A stretch of DNA of 64,000 nucleotides, taken from the NCBI GenBank assembly GCA_022393335.1, contig JAJEKB010020807.1:62001-126000 (forward strand). Reading direction: 5' to 3'. The stretch is from Macrotrachela quadricornifera. Its lineage: Eukaryota; Rotifera; Eurotatoria; Philodinida; Philodinidae. Both the position numbers and the translations under genes were made by a program. The first letter of the stretch is position 1; every line of letters starts with the position of its first letter. The notes under the pieces are model-generated. The model was not told the origin of the DNA. It did no database searches and worked only from the letters and a program-made list of their open reading frames with translations. Of the stretch, positions 36,321-48,700 are shown piece after piece.

Positions 36321-38773
36321 GTGCGTGTATGCGTCTGTTTTTTTTTGTGATAAGTAATATTAAATAGATACGATTAGATAAGAGAACCCACGTGCACCAG
36401 AAACATAAAGAATATGTTAGATTCTTTTTCTTTTTATTTCAACAAAAATGAAAAAACCTAAACTTGAATATATATATATATATATATAAATCAACAACAC
36501 AGAGAAAAGAAAATATGTATGTATATATCTGACGACTAGTGGTAGTGAATGAGAGAGCAACAACATATCTATATATATATATAAACTAAAACGAAAAGAA
36601 AAAGAGAAAAGTAATGGAGGATCGATATCTATATATGCAGATGTCGAATCTTGACAGAATACGACAAAAAAAAGTAATAAAATAATGAAGAACAGTAAGA
36701 ATGACTTTAGAGAATCAGAAAATTATATCTACGGTGCATAGTGGTAATATAATATCGAGGTAAACAAAAAATAACGAAAGATGGCTTAGATGACTAATCC
36801 AAACTGACTGCAACACTACTCAAATATAGTCTAAAATGTCTTGCACAATCATTTATGACTAGTTATCTCTTTAAAATGTTCTACAAACATGTCCAGAATA
36901 TTCCTAAATTCAGCCGTATCTAGGCTGTTCTATTTGTCGACTCTGTCCCCGATTACTCAGGGGATTAAAAACAGATACTAAAAGATGAACTTAAACATCC
37001 AACCATGACTAGTTTTTTTTTAAACAATGTGTCGCTTGTCCTAGTCTAAGAAAATCTAAACAATCCACTTCCTTTAAACTACTCAGGTCTTTCATGCTCA
37101 GTCGTAAACGGTGATTGTAAAACTTCATCGTTTACGAGTATCGTAAAAACATGGTGGCTGTAAATGATTCTCGAATGCTGTCGTAAGCTGTCGTAAACGT
37201 CAGTTGTAAATAGTATGATATATGTGCATCGTTTTTTGTCGTATGTGTCTGTAAACGGCCGTTAATATTGCTGATCAATTCACAATGTAATATTTTTCTA
37301 CCAGTTTATTGTAAAAAGTATTAGCATTTGGGTAGTAAATTTTTATTTCAATAAAGAGATTACATTTTACAATGATAACAGAGTTTCAAGTAAAATTTAT
37401 ATAACAAATATAGCAAAAGTTTTATATTCTATCATCTTAATTAGCAAATTGTCTGCATGAATATTTAATAAATATTTCAAAATCTCTAATCAAGAGACAA
37501 ATAATTTAAGCTTTTTTTTAAACTAGTCTATCAATTTTGATGTCATTCAATCACAGTGGAAGTCTATCACCAACAAAAACGACTTATGATTCATCAGTCC
37601 ACAAACGCTATCATAGTCACATCCGTCTAGACTATCTCCTCAACCCCTATAAAACGGAAGTTTTTCTCCAACCATCGTCATTCGCTCAAATATTGACATA
37701 AGAATAAATTGCTTTCCCTCAAAGTCTTATTCTCACTTTCTTCTGTTCGAAAGAATAATATGAATCAGTAAACCAATCTTAAAAATGTATCTGAAAACCT
37801 TTTCTAAGAGCAGATGGTAACTATATCAAATAATTAGAGTTTTAGAAAGAAAGTCTTTTTCTGTTCTTCAGATTTGGTAAGCTGTTTTTAATCTAAATCA
37901 ATGAAACTAGCCTTAGGTAAGTATTTTAAGTCTTTCTGTAAGCACGGATTTTATTATATCCAGAGGAATCTGGAATTCCCAAAAAGACCTTTTAAGACCT
38001 TCTCGTACTTTTCAAATATATTATATAATAACATTAAAGTTTGATTAAGCAATACATAATGGTTTGATACCGAGATAAGACTATTAACACAAAATGTCAT
38101 GATTACTATTTAGTTTTTACAAGTTGTTTCTATGATTTATTTTTTTTTACTTATGATCATTCATTTAATAAACCTTTTGACGAATAATCTTTGCGTTCTT
38201 AAATTTCATTAAAATACACTAATTTAAGTTTACAATATGTCAACTATGACCACATATATTCGAATGAATTTTCAATAATTGCTTGAAGAATTTATCATTT
38301 TAACAAAAAAGACCGCCAAGGATCAATATAGTAAAGATATTCGCATACAAAGTTTGTGAAATACAATAAAAAATAACTATTTTATGTTAAACAATACAAT
38401 ATCCGTCCATCGTTGACTATTTGAATTCATATTCCAATCAAAAAAGAAAATTGTTTTTTTGTAAGAATAAGAAGAGAAAAATCTATGGGAGAAGAAATTC
38501 ATCTCATCCTATTTCATGGGATATTTAAAAGAAAAATTGTCCCATGCAGTGAAATTATCCCATCCTATTCAAAGCTGTATATGTATTCTTCTTTTTCTAC
38601 ACTATTTATGTACGAGCGAGATATATATATCACACAGTCATCAATTGACCTGTATAAAGAGAAAAGAACAAATAAATACAGTGACCAATAGAAGAAGGAC
38701 AAAAATACGTCATGGTGGTTTTTAAAAGGAATATCATCGAGCAAAATAGATGGGATTTTTTTTCATTATATAG
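36321..38773. other. Intergenic with TA microsatellites and a small hairpin
   Basis: TA repeats lie at 36467-36489 and about 36570-36583. A 12-bp inverted repeat with one mismatch (CGTAAACGGTGA against TCATCGTTTACG) spans 37103-37136. Further TCGTAAAC and TGTAAACG words follow to about 37262, suggesting a decayed repeat array. No gene was recognised. Confidence 0.5.
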
Positions 38774-41218
38774 ATGAGTCATTTGATAGAACATATATAT
38801 ACTTGTTCTCCTGCATATATAATGTATTTAGAATTGTATCGTAGTTATAAAACAATGGTTTCTGGACAAAATTTATTCAAAAATATAGATAAGAATACTG
38901 AATATGATAGTCGTTATTGGTACAATGAATATCATCGATTGTGGGAACGTAGTGACTTGCTTTTTTCACTACTTCGTTCATCAGAAGATTACTACAAAAT
39001 ACCAGTAGATTCACATTTGCCATTATTATTTTATTTGGGTCATCTACCATGTTTTAGTTGGGCACAATTTTGTCAGTTAGATGGCATTAATGGTGTAATT
39101 GATGCTACATATGATAATCTCTTTCTACACGATGCTAATCTACATTCATGTACGGGTACAGTCAATTACAATTATTTAAATCAATTCTCAACAAACAATA
39201 AAATCGACAAAATTGATTGGCATTCATTTACTGTACAGAGTGTGATTGATTACAAATATAAAATTCGAGAAAAACTGATTAACATCTTGTTCAATAATAC
39301 TTTAGATTTACATCAAACTTCGACAATAAGTATTTTGAATATTGTCGCTAGACATGAAATGTATCACCATGAAACTTTAATGTATTTATTAATTCGACTA
39401 CCAATAGATTCATTTCGATTGGATGCTATAACTGAACTTGATCATCGTCACCATCGTGTTGCTACTTCATTACCAGACAACACATGGATATCATTACCTG
39501 CAGGGCAAACATCACTTGTAAAAACACATTATGATAGGATACCAACATATTCGTTCGATTGGAACAATGAATTTTCAAATGAACCAATTTATGTATCAGG
39601 TTTCGAACTTCAATCACATCCAGTTCGAAATGGTGATTTTCTTCAGTTTATCATAGATGATGGTTATACAACAAGTGATTGGTGGGAAAGTAATACACTC
39701 GAATGGATTACAAATTGTAATATTTGTTGTCCACTTACTTGGATACCGAATAAAAGTTCTTATAACATAAACTTTATACTACAACGCAATGTTCCTCTAG
39801 AATCAGTGTTCGATCATCCGGTTCTAGTAAGTTATGCTGAAGCAAATGCTTATTGTCGATGGATGTCAAAGAAAACTGGAAATACTATCGATTTGCCAAG
39901 TGAATCAGAATGGATGTATGCAATGTGGGATTATTCGAATTGTATAAGTAATGAATTAACTAGTAATGGTTGCAATGTAAACTTTCGTCATTTTCATACA
40001 ATGCCAGTATGTTCGAACAATGATGGTAAATTACAATGGCAAGGATCAACATTCGAATGGACCTCGAATGTATCATTTGCCACTGATTTAACACTTATCA
40101 ATAAAACATTTCATTGCTGGTGTCCAGATACATATAGATACGTATTTGGGACATTTAGATGTGTGAAACGCATTAATCATACAGATTCTTCTCTTACTGA
40201 AGATGATCGAAAAATGATCATAATGGATTTAAACAATGCAGAACATCGCAAAATTTCATCGAAATATTTATATGATGCACAAGGTTCTACTATCTATACT
40301 CAAATAACTCAATTAAATGAATATTATCTATTTCGTCAAGAATTACGATTATTACAACAACGAGCACATGATATTCGATCAATTATTCTTCGTCATTCTA
40401 ATATTCATCGATATTCATCATCAACAGTACATTTAATTGAACTTGGTTGTGGTGATGGAAGTAAAATTGAAGCATGGTTATCACCATGGATTCAATCAAA
40501 AGATAATATTTCAGCTATTTATCATCCAATTGATATATCACAACATGCTATTGACTCACTTGTTCATTTACTAAAGAAAAATATGGGCAAAGATATTATT
40601 GAGCAGTATGTAAAACCAATTTGTTCAACATTTGATGATATGTATATAAAATTAAATAATAATACAACAGAATTGAATGTCATGATGTTATTCGGTAGTA
40701 CAATTGGGAATTTCGATAGCTATGGTTGTAATAATATTAAATTTGATATAAATGCACCTGTTATGAAATTTCTTTCTCAAATACGTCGAAATTTAAAAAT
40801 TGGTGATTGGTTTGTATGCGCATTTGATATGTGTAAAGATCCGATAACATTAATTCAAGCATATAGTGATTCAAAAGGAATAACTGCTGCATTTACTTAC
40901 AATCTTCTCGTTCGTCTCAATCGTGAGCTTAACTTCAATTTTAATCCTGTTAATTATCAATACTATGCAACATACAATCCATTACGTCGTCAGATAGAAT
41001 CTTGGTTAATCAGTACGAAACAACAGACAGTTACTGATCAAAATCAATTCATTATGGAATTACAACCTTATGATGTTATACATACTGAAATATCGACTAA
41101 ATATACACATGAAGATATTCAATTATTGATGGAGAAGAATTCATTGCGTATTATTGAATGTATAAATACGGATAATGAACAATATCCATATACTATATGT
41201 TTGACACAAGCAATTTAA
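38774..41218 (+). CDS. EgtB-EgtD fusion: ergothioneine sulfoxide synthase plus histidine trimethyltransferase
   Basis: An intronless 814-residue frame with three domains. Residues about 50-215 are DinB-like, with the iron ligands of EgtB/OvoA: His90 in YLGHLPCF, and H194-x3-H198-x-E200 in RHEMYHHE. Residues about 235-465 are a formylglycine-generating-enzyme-like (FGE) sulfoxide synthase domain (WISLPAG, FELQSHPVRNGDFLQFI, SYAEANAYCRWMSKKTG, LPSESEWMYA, QGSTFEWTSN). Residues about 485-814 are an EgtD-type SAM methyltransferase (YLYDAQGSTIYTQITQLNEY, SAM loop LIELGCGDGSK, FGSTIGNF, YNLLVRLNREL). Together they would trimethylate histidine to hercynine and couple it to cysteine. The domain order is that of OvoA, while the methyltransferase type is EgtD; fungal Egt1 has the methyltransferase first. 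All key motifs are intact. The substrate assignment is inference. AATAAA lies at 41299-41304. Confidence 0.85.
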   Translation: MSHLIEHIYTCSPAYIMYLELYRSYKTMVSGQNLFKNIDKNTEYDSRYWYNEYHRLWERSDLLFSLLRSSEDYYKIPVDSHLPLLFYLGHLPCFSWAQFCQLDGINGVIDATYDNLFLHDANLHSCTGTVNYNYLNQFSTNNKIDKIDWHSFTVQSVIDYKYKIREKLINILFNNTLDLHQTSTISILNIVARHEMYHHETLMYLLIRLPIDSFRLDAITELDHRHHRVATSLPDNTWISLPAGQTSLVKTHYDRIPTYSFDWNNEFSNEPIYVSGFELQSHPVRNGDFLQFIIDDGYTTSDWWESNTLEWITNCNICCPLTWIPNKSSYNINFILQRNVPLESVFDHPVLVSYAEANAYCRWMSKKTGNTIDLPSESEWMYAMWDYSNCISNELTSNGCNVNFRHFHTMPVCSNNDGKLQWQGSTFEWTSNVSFATDLTLINKTFHCWCPDTYRYVFGTFRCVKRINHTDSSLTEDDRKMIIMDLNNAEHRKISSKYLYDAQGSTIYTQITQLNEYYLFRQELRLLQQRAHDIRSIILRHSNIHRYSSSTVHLIELGCGDGSKIEAWLSPWIQSKDNISAIYHPIDISQHAIDSLVHLLKKNMGKDIIEQYVKPICSTFDDMYIKLNNNTTELNVMMLFGSTIGNFDSYGCNNIKFDINAPVMKFLSQIRRNLKIGDWFVCAFDMCKDPITLIQAYSDSKGITAAFTYNLLVRLNRELNFNFNPVNYQYYATYNPLRRQIESWLISTKQQTVTDQNQFIMELQPYDVIHTEISTKYTHEDIQLLMEKNSLRIIECINTDNEQYPYTICLTQAI

Positions 41219-41697
41219 TTGAAATAGAATACTTCTATGAGTAACCATTTATAAAAAAAATCATAAAATATTGTGAAAGTGTATTTGTTAATCATTTCAA
41301 TAAAAAAAAAACTAGTTTGTAGACTTACTTGAGAAATTACAAAATACTGACAATAATGAGATACGTCATAATACATTATTAATACTTTCTTTTTGTTCTT
41401 TGTTAGAAAATAAAAAATAATGAATTTCATAATATTTTCTCCTGTTGAAATGAATAATCATCTAACGATAATTGATTAGTCAAAGACTGCAAAAACATGC
41501 AAAAAAATTGGTTCCCATAACTTCGAATGATGATTATACTTTGATGATACGAATAGCATAGTGAGTTCATAGTAAACCCTTTTGATTAATAGAGATAGTG
41601 AGAATATAATCTGGTCTTTAAAAAAGGAACTTAAATATGGCTGCTATATGCATATTATTATTTGCTCTTGATAGAACAGTGATGAATACAAAAAAAA

Positions 41698-42097
41698 NNN
41701 NNNNNNNNNNNNNNNNNNNNNNNNNNNNNNNNNNNNNNNNNNNNNNNNNNNNNNNNNNNNNNNNNNNNNNNNNNNNNNNNNNNNNNNNNNNNNNNNNNNN
41801 NNNNNNNNNNNNNNNNNNNNNNNNNNNNNNNNNNNNNNNNNNNNNNNNNNNNNNNNNNNNNNNNNNNNNNNNNNNNNNNNNNNNNNNNNNNNNNNNNNNN
41901 NNNNNNNNNNNNNNNNNNNNNNNNNNNNNNNNNNNNNNNNNNNNNNNNNNNNNNNNNNNNNNNNNNNNNNNNNNNNNNNNNNNNNNNNNNNNNNNNNNNN
42001 NNNNNNNNNNNNNNNNNNNNNNNNNNNNNNNNNNNNNNNNNNNNNNNNNNNNNNNNNNNNNNNNNNNNNNNNNNNNNNNNNNNNNNNNNNNNNNNNN
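41698..42097. other. Assembly gap, 400 N
   Basis: Exactly 400 unknown bases follow an A-run. The same length as the gap at 60042-60441 suggests a placeholder rather than a measured size. Confidence 0.95.
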
Positions 42098-42362
42098 ATC
42101 AATTAGTAAAAAACTTCATAGAATATTTATATATACATATATTTTGAATTGAATTAGATATCTGAAAGGATATATCAATAAATTAATGCAACTTTCAAGT
42201 ATTATTCTCTGATTATACTATACTATCGATATTATACATTATTGAAATTCTTTTTTATTGTAATATTTGAAAGATGACAGAAAAATCGTATAATATTTTT
42301 TATTTAAATTAATAAAATCACATGTTTGATTCTAGTTGATTATTAGATATTATAATATTATT

Positions 42363-42815
42363 TTAAATAGTAGTAGCTGGACAACAATAACGAACCTTGT
42401 AATCACTGCATACTCTATTCTTATAAGCAGCAATTTGTTGATTTAAACATAAAAATCCATCTTTGATTGTAACACGAAATACATCTCCAGTTGTTGTTGG
42501 ATTAGTATCAACTGAAGTTTGTGCCTAGAAATAGAAGAAAAATAACATAAATTCTTTATAATAATAAATAATATGAAAAATTCAATTGACTTCAATAGCA
42601 GTTGGTGATGAACACATAAAATTTGGAAAAAGTTGTTGAATATGACTGGTTACTTCAAAATCACCTAATCCTACACCTGGATCATTTGTATCGAACCACA
42701 TTGTCCATTGATGACTACCTGTACAACTGCTTTGTGTAAATGTATATGGTTCAAATACACTTTGAGATAATACACTATTGGATAATAGAATTAAACACAT
42801 GACTATGAGAAGCAT
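42363..42815 (-). CDS. Secreted single-domain Mucin-2 WxxW protein
   Basis: Exons 42591-42815 and 42363-42524 join phase 0 (donor GTCAAT, acceptor TTTCTAG, 66-nt intron) to 128 residues. A signal peptide (MLLIVMCLILLSNSVLSQS) precedes one WxxW module: HQWTMWFDTNDPG, GDFEVTSHIQQLFP, CSSPTAIEAQTS, then DGFLCLNQQ, VCSDYKVRYCCP at the C terminus. WxxW (Mucin2_WxxW) modules are cysteine-rich parts of mucins and cartilage intermediate layer proteins; here the module is the whole mature protein. It is probably an extracellular matrix or mucus component. The first donor is not GTAAGT-like but keeps the domain perfectly in frame. Confidence 0.8.
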
Positions 42816-43191
42816 TTTTTTTTCTTAAAGGATAGATATACGAATATTGTTGTTGATAAAATCGAATTGATAGCACGAAAAAAAAACACTATTAATATAG
42901 TTCGTGCTCTAAGCCTTTTATCATCATAGAAGCTTTACTATGTCATCGAAATATGAGACAATATTGAAAATAAATGTACTTTTGCTTTGCTTCCTACTAT
43001 TTTTTCTTCAATCAATAAAAGTAACTATATGAAAATCAATCTCTGATATATAGATCATGTGTAAAAGTACAGAGCTGTCAGGTTGACGTATATATTTTGA
43101 TACTAAAAAAAATGAAATTAGTAAATGACAAAAAAAACAATGATGATTCGCCTACCAGTTTCAATCGATTAAGTATTTGAAAAATCATTAT

Positions 43192-44988
43192 TACTATCCA
43201 TTTCAAAATAGAAGACGAATGATTGTAAGTTGAATAACTCGAGAATGGTAACAGCTATTGAGGTCGGGGTTTCATTGTTGTATAGCCAAGACTGAAGCAC
43301 GTAATGATATGTAAAAAAGTTTTTTTCACGTTGGCCTGAAGAGGAGTTTCAGGCATACCAAAGATAGAAGACATGATGGATTTTTGTTTTGAACAAATGT
43401 GTTTGATGCGTAAGAGTTTTCTTTATAGTTCTACGCAAACCGCAGGTTTCTACGATGTTCCCTTCAAATGCTACAGTTCCTACAGCGAAATCTGTGAAAA
43501 ACAAGGTTTTCAGCCCGGAAAGTATGCTTTTTTGTTCAATACATGATGCCCTTATAGGTTTTCCACATTGCTGCTCATTGTTTTGCTCTACTGTAAAGTT
43601 TATTTTTGTCCATTGTCGAAATCGGCTCCATTTCAGCCGATTTTGAGCCTATTGGGCTTTAAATTTGACCCAATTTTTCATTTCCAAAGCGTTATTTCAG
43701 CTCATGATATTTGCGTGTGATTATCAGCGCTTAAAATAAGCCGTGTAGGTGTGAAGAAACCTAAGTACTGTTTATTTACAGAAAAATTGTACAAATATCA
43801 AATCAAAACTCTACATTTTCGTCGTCTATGTTGATTCAAAATGAGACTCATCATTTTTGTCTTCACTGAGTAAATGTGGTTCTATATCTTCTTTGACAAA
43901 ATTGTCGGCAGTGCGAAATTTCTCTTCGGCCTTTCGAGCGTGATCGGTAAATCGACGATTGATTTCATCGTCGAGAGCAACAATGTCTTCTTCTGACAAG
44001 GAACGAATATCGCTTAGACGAAAGTGAGTATTGTGAGACCGAACATAACATGAAATCTAACAAAGAAAAGCTGGTAAAAAAAGATGGACAATAAGAAGAT
44101 GATGGAAATAGAACATGAACAAAGAGAACAGATGATGAAATACAGAAAAACAAAAAAAGTATGTCATCATATGTTCACATATGATAAAAGAGCAGAAACA
44201 TATGTGAACATGTGTGCCATATATGAAGAACAGAAAAAACGTGAAGAACGAAAAGAAATACGTGTAGAGACCAGAAAGAAACATATAAATCTGTAGAGGA
44301 TGATATATATCATCCGCTAACAGAATGGTGCATAAACAGAATACTTCTTCTTATACAGAGTGTACATAATTTAGAGAAAAAAGACGTGCTATACACCAAT
44401 TAATCTGATATTCAATTGTGCATTGAAGGATGGAACGATCAGATTTCACTTACAGTGCACTAGTTGTATTGTTTCAGGCATAATACAAGGTTCAATAGGC
44501 TCGAAATCGGTTGAAATGGAGCCGATTTCGGCAATGAATAAAAATAAACTTTACAGTAGAGCAAAACAATGAGCAGCAATGTGGAAAACCTATAAGGGCA
44601 TCGTGTGGGAACGTGTATTGAACAAAAGCATACTTTCCGGGCTGAAAACCTTGTTTTTCACAGATTTCGCTGTAGGAACTGTAGAATTTTGAAGGGAACG
44701 TCGTAGAAACCTGCGATTTGTGTAGAACTGTAAAGAAGGCTCTTGCGCATTAAACACATTGTTCAAAACAAAAATCCATCGTGTTTTCTATCTTTGGCAT
44801 GCCTGACTTGTAAAGGTTTGCCTGAAACCTCCCTCAGGACAACGTGAGAAAAACTTTTTTTACATATCATTACATGCACCAGTCTTGGCTATACAACAAC
44901 GAAAACCCGACCTCCATAGCTGTTACCATTCTCGAGTTATTCAACTGACAATTACAATCATTCGCCTTCCATTTTGAAATGGATAGTA
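43192..44988. mobile_element. Long-TIR element, 1.8 kb, with an internal coding exon
   Basis: The left arm 43192-43654 and right arm 44492-44988 are reverse complements nearly 0.5 kb long. The outer ends read TACTATCCATTTCAAAAT; near the centre both arms have AAATCGGCTCCATTTCA. The middle 0.84 kb includes a minus-strand exon (43826-44056) and a purine-rich plus-strand open frame (44084-44296, lysine/glutamate-rich, probably not coding). Long TIRs with an internal gene piece fit a foldback, MULE or P-like element; the superfamily is not assigned. Confidence 0.8.
43826..44056 (-). CDS. Acidic C-terminal exon inside the long-TIR element
   Basis: After an acceptor (TTTGTTAG) one frame gives 76 residues and TAG. 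It reads ISCYVRSHNTHFRLSDIRSL, then a highly charged helical stretch (SEEDIVALDDEINRRFTDHA and KAEEKFRTADNFVKEDIEPH). A polyadenylation signal (AATAAA) follows about 50 nt after the stop on the same strand. The exon begins at phase 0. No upstream exon was identified on the minus strand within the element. It is either the last exon of the element's own protein or a captured host exon. Family unknown. Confidence 0.5.
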   Translation of the reverse strand: MSCYVRSHNTHFRLSDIRSLSEEDIVALDDEINRRFTDHARKAEEKFRTADNFVKEDIEPHLLSEDKNDESHFEST

Positions 44989-45313
44989 GATTGTCTTTTT
45001 GTTATCAAATGAAATAAAAAAATTCGTTTTCTTAAGCATTTATTCAAAACAAAAAAAGCAAATAAAATGTAAATATCAAAGGTGAATATGATAAGCCAAA
45101 GTATAAAGAAAAGCAATAAGAGTAGATTGAAAAAGACAACATTTAAGTAGCGCAAAATTAGAAAAAAAGTTAAGAATGCTTGTGAAGATTAAATAATTGC
45201 AGTAAAAATTTTCTTAAGATTTATAAGCAGAAAAGTATTTTTTAATTAATTTTAAGAGAATTTGAAGAATTCAAAGTTAGATTACTAATATCAAGTGATA
45301 AATATTATTGTTT

Positions 45314-45708
45314 TTATCCAACACTGAAAGTAACGGGTCCTGGACCTTCTATAGTGATTGAGAATGATCCTGTGACACCGTAGTCGTATGTTGTTACCAC
45401 CAAAATATACTTTATTATACTTTCTAACATAACATCCAACATGAATTGGTTATTACCACCACTCTGATCATCGAATAATACGTAATTCATTGAATTATTA
45501 AGATTGAAACTAGTATTGTATATATATCCAACTGTATCTATGGTACTATTACACAAAATTGTATGATAACCTGATGTAGATACGTTGATCTGAATAGCTT
45601 GATAATAATATTCTGGTGTTTCACATGAGCTTTCTTGACAATACATTGGACTGATGGTGGTCAAAGCTGATGTATATTGTGATCGCACACCAGTTGAAGT
45701 TATATTGG
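45314..45708 (-). CDS. Terminal PPC-like repeat exon with stop codon
   Basis: The acceptor AACTAG is followed by TNITSTGVRSQYTSALTTIS. The repeat has a Cys pair (MYCQESSCETPEYYYQAI), an aspartate pair in VLFDDQSGG, and the strand YILVVTTYDYGVTGSFSI. Unlike its siblings it has no donor: the frame ends VTFSVG then TAA, marking the 3' end of the gene. The last arm of the domain is therefore slightly shortened. Confidence 0.7.
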
Positions 45709-48700
45709 CTAGTTAGAAAAAATCAATAAGAATAAATATTTAGAATTTAAAAAGAGCTCTAAGGTAGCCAAAAAATCGGTTTTTTTTAATATATGGCTTG
45801 GCGTTAAATAGTATCCTAACTGATTTGACAAGTATATTGGACTGAAAACAAAAGACAATCACAAAGTTTTAATTCAATATGTTTTGTATCAGGTAAATGT
45901 ATGCTTCATTCGATTCAAGTACAATATCACTTGAGACAACAACCTAGTCAATATTATTTTGTTTTCGACTGTTTTACATGTAACTATTTATTACTAAAAG
46001 CAGCTACGGTTCATTGGTATTTCACTTCTCAAAATATTTTTCTGTTTTATGTTTTTTAGAATATTCCTAAAGATTCATCATTTAAATAATAAAAATAATC
46101 ATTAAACAAGAAAGTATAATTTTAATCTAGTTCTACTCATTTAAATGGATCGCTATTTCCACTACTATAACATGAAAGGAATATAATTAAGTTCTCTTTC
46201 ATATGAAACAAAACTACAGTCCTAGTAGAAAATTTTTACTTTAAATTGTTGACAACACTAGTCGACGTTCTTGGGCCTATTCTTTTCAGATTCTTGTTCC
46301 TCTTGGTCGATCGGATAAGATTCGTGTTGGCCTTAGAGTTCAGACAAGATTCTTTTTTTCCTTTAGAAGAATCTCGGCAGATTTGCGAGAGAGAGCCATG
46401 CTTTGTCTTTAATATCTATATAAATCATTGATATATACTTTTTCGCTCATTTCTAAACTAATCGTTAAACTGTTAACATGGTTTTATAAATAAAGTAAGC
46501 TAACATTTTAATCTAATCACCGCTTTTGCTTTTTTTCTTAAGATTTACATTGACTTCCTCGATCGAAATTTTATCAAAACGCGTACAAAATTACAGCATT
46601 TTTTTATTAGTCATATTGGAAGTGTTTACTTGTATTTTTACTTTCTTATTGTTATACTTACTTTTTTTCCAATATTTGTAATTTTTGCTAAAGACTACAA
46701 TAAAATACTCAAGAAATACATTTATAGTTGATTTACACTAATGATAACAATAATATAGCACAAGAATCTTGCCAGAGTATGCAAGAAATTTTTCTCTTTT
46801 GTGACAAAAAGAATCAGGCAACAATCTTGTACAGAAGGAAAGGCAAAAGATTCTTGTCTAATAGCCAAGAAATACAAGAATCTGGAAGGAACTGAGGCAA
46901 GATCGTCGACTAGTGAACATTTAAATAATCCAGAGACAATATGATTTTATTACTAATATAATTCATAACAGATAATCTATTTCTAAATAAGAATTCTTTG
47001 GCAAATAGCGTATAATTTTCACCGACTGAAAGAAGAGAAGTAGTAGCGTTTTCTTCGTCGATAATGTATAAGACAAAGATCGCCTAGAACTAATCATTTT
47101 CGAAAAACAAACAAAATAATGCATGAAAATAACCTGCTACGAAGTGAAAACTTCGGTTCTGGTCATTGTTTTAATTAGAAGAACTTGAGATCTTTAATTA
47201 AAGATACAATATTCTTTCTTACTTTTTCATTATATTTTCATCGAAATCTCGAACTATTATAATAAAAAGTGCGATAACTTACTTAAAAAAATTAAGTAAA
47301 ATTCGCCATTATTCTTTGAAAATATAAATATATGAATCTATTTGCTCAACATTAGAATATCATCAAAGAATCATTTCCATTGTATCTTGAATTATAAATC
47401 TCAAAATTCACCGCCTAAGTCAATAATCAGAACTAAAATTTCACCTAGATAGTAGATCATTTTCATATATTCTTTCATTTGCTTTTTAAAGATGATTAGT
47501 TATAAATAGATTTCATTTTATATATTATAGAGAAAAAAGACATCCCAATTTCTTCTCTTGTAATATTTGTTTTACACTCATCTCTTTTTGACTCTAGCAT
47601 CGACAGTAGTTATATGTAAATCTTAAATTTTAGCCTGAATAATAGAATATTTTCTCGAATCATATCATCATTCGTATTCTTACATTGATCTAATGTTATT
47701 ATATCCAACAAACAACAAATAAATGAGAGATGTCTTGTGCATTAATCCACATGTATTAAAAAATAGAATGGAAAATAATAATCAGTGGGATGTAGTCCCT
47801 TCATCGAAACTAACTACGGACAAAAAATAAAACTTAAACTGCTAATAGATGAGAAAAAAATTTTCGTTTACTTGAACTAATCAAATAAAAAAAGAATTTG
47901 ATTTGATTTAGTTTTTATATCTAGTATTCAATGTGATATATTCAATAAAAATTTCGACATATTAAATTAAATAAAAAAACAACTTTTTCTTGAAAAATAA
48001 CGTTATAAAAAGATGAATTGATTTTTTTCTTATGGTTCATCATTCAATAAATGATATTAAAATATTATTGTGAGTTATGAGAGAGATTTGAATATTAATC
48101 AAATAAAATAATAGTAATTATTATTATTTTTGAACATTTATATCTTATGACTAATAATAAACTCCATTATGTTAGAGACTCACTATAAAGAACATTTTTA
48201 CTGTAGTATTACTGAGTTATTTTAATGATTGAACATTCAATAGTCTCTGCAATTCATTAGATTTTTATATCGATGAATGACTTATTTAATTTAAGAATTA
48301 TAGCATATATAACTCATTGTCTTACTTGATATATTTAATCGAGTAAAATTAACAAAATCTGGACCACTTGCAATGACTGAAAATTCCCCTATTGCATATG
48401 GGTAATATGTTGTTACAACCAAAATATACTTTGTTGTAGCTTGCAGTGTGATTGTGATTTTGAACTGTCCATGAGCTATACCGCTATTATCATCTTCTGA
48501 TAGTAAATTTTGTCTTATAGAATAAGGATTGAAACTGTTATTGTATATATAGCCATATGTATCTAGCACATTACTGGTCGTAATATTATAGAGTCCCGTG
48601 GTGAATACGTCGATTTCAATGGCTTCAAAATATCTATTTGGGAAATAACAATGGTCTAGACGACAATATATTGGACTATGAACGGTCAAAGCTGTTGAAT

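Noticed and set aside
36467..36489. TA repeat as a promoter element
   Set aside because: Simple microsatellite; similar tracts occur elsewhere without nearby genes.
44084..44296. Lys/Glu-rich 70-residue plus-strand frame
   Set aside because: It is the purine-rich opposite strand of the presumed intron of the element's minus-strand exon; no splice or start context.
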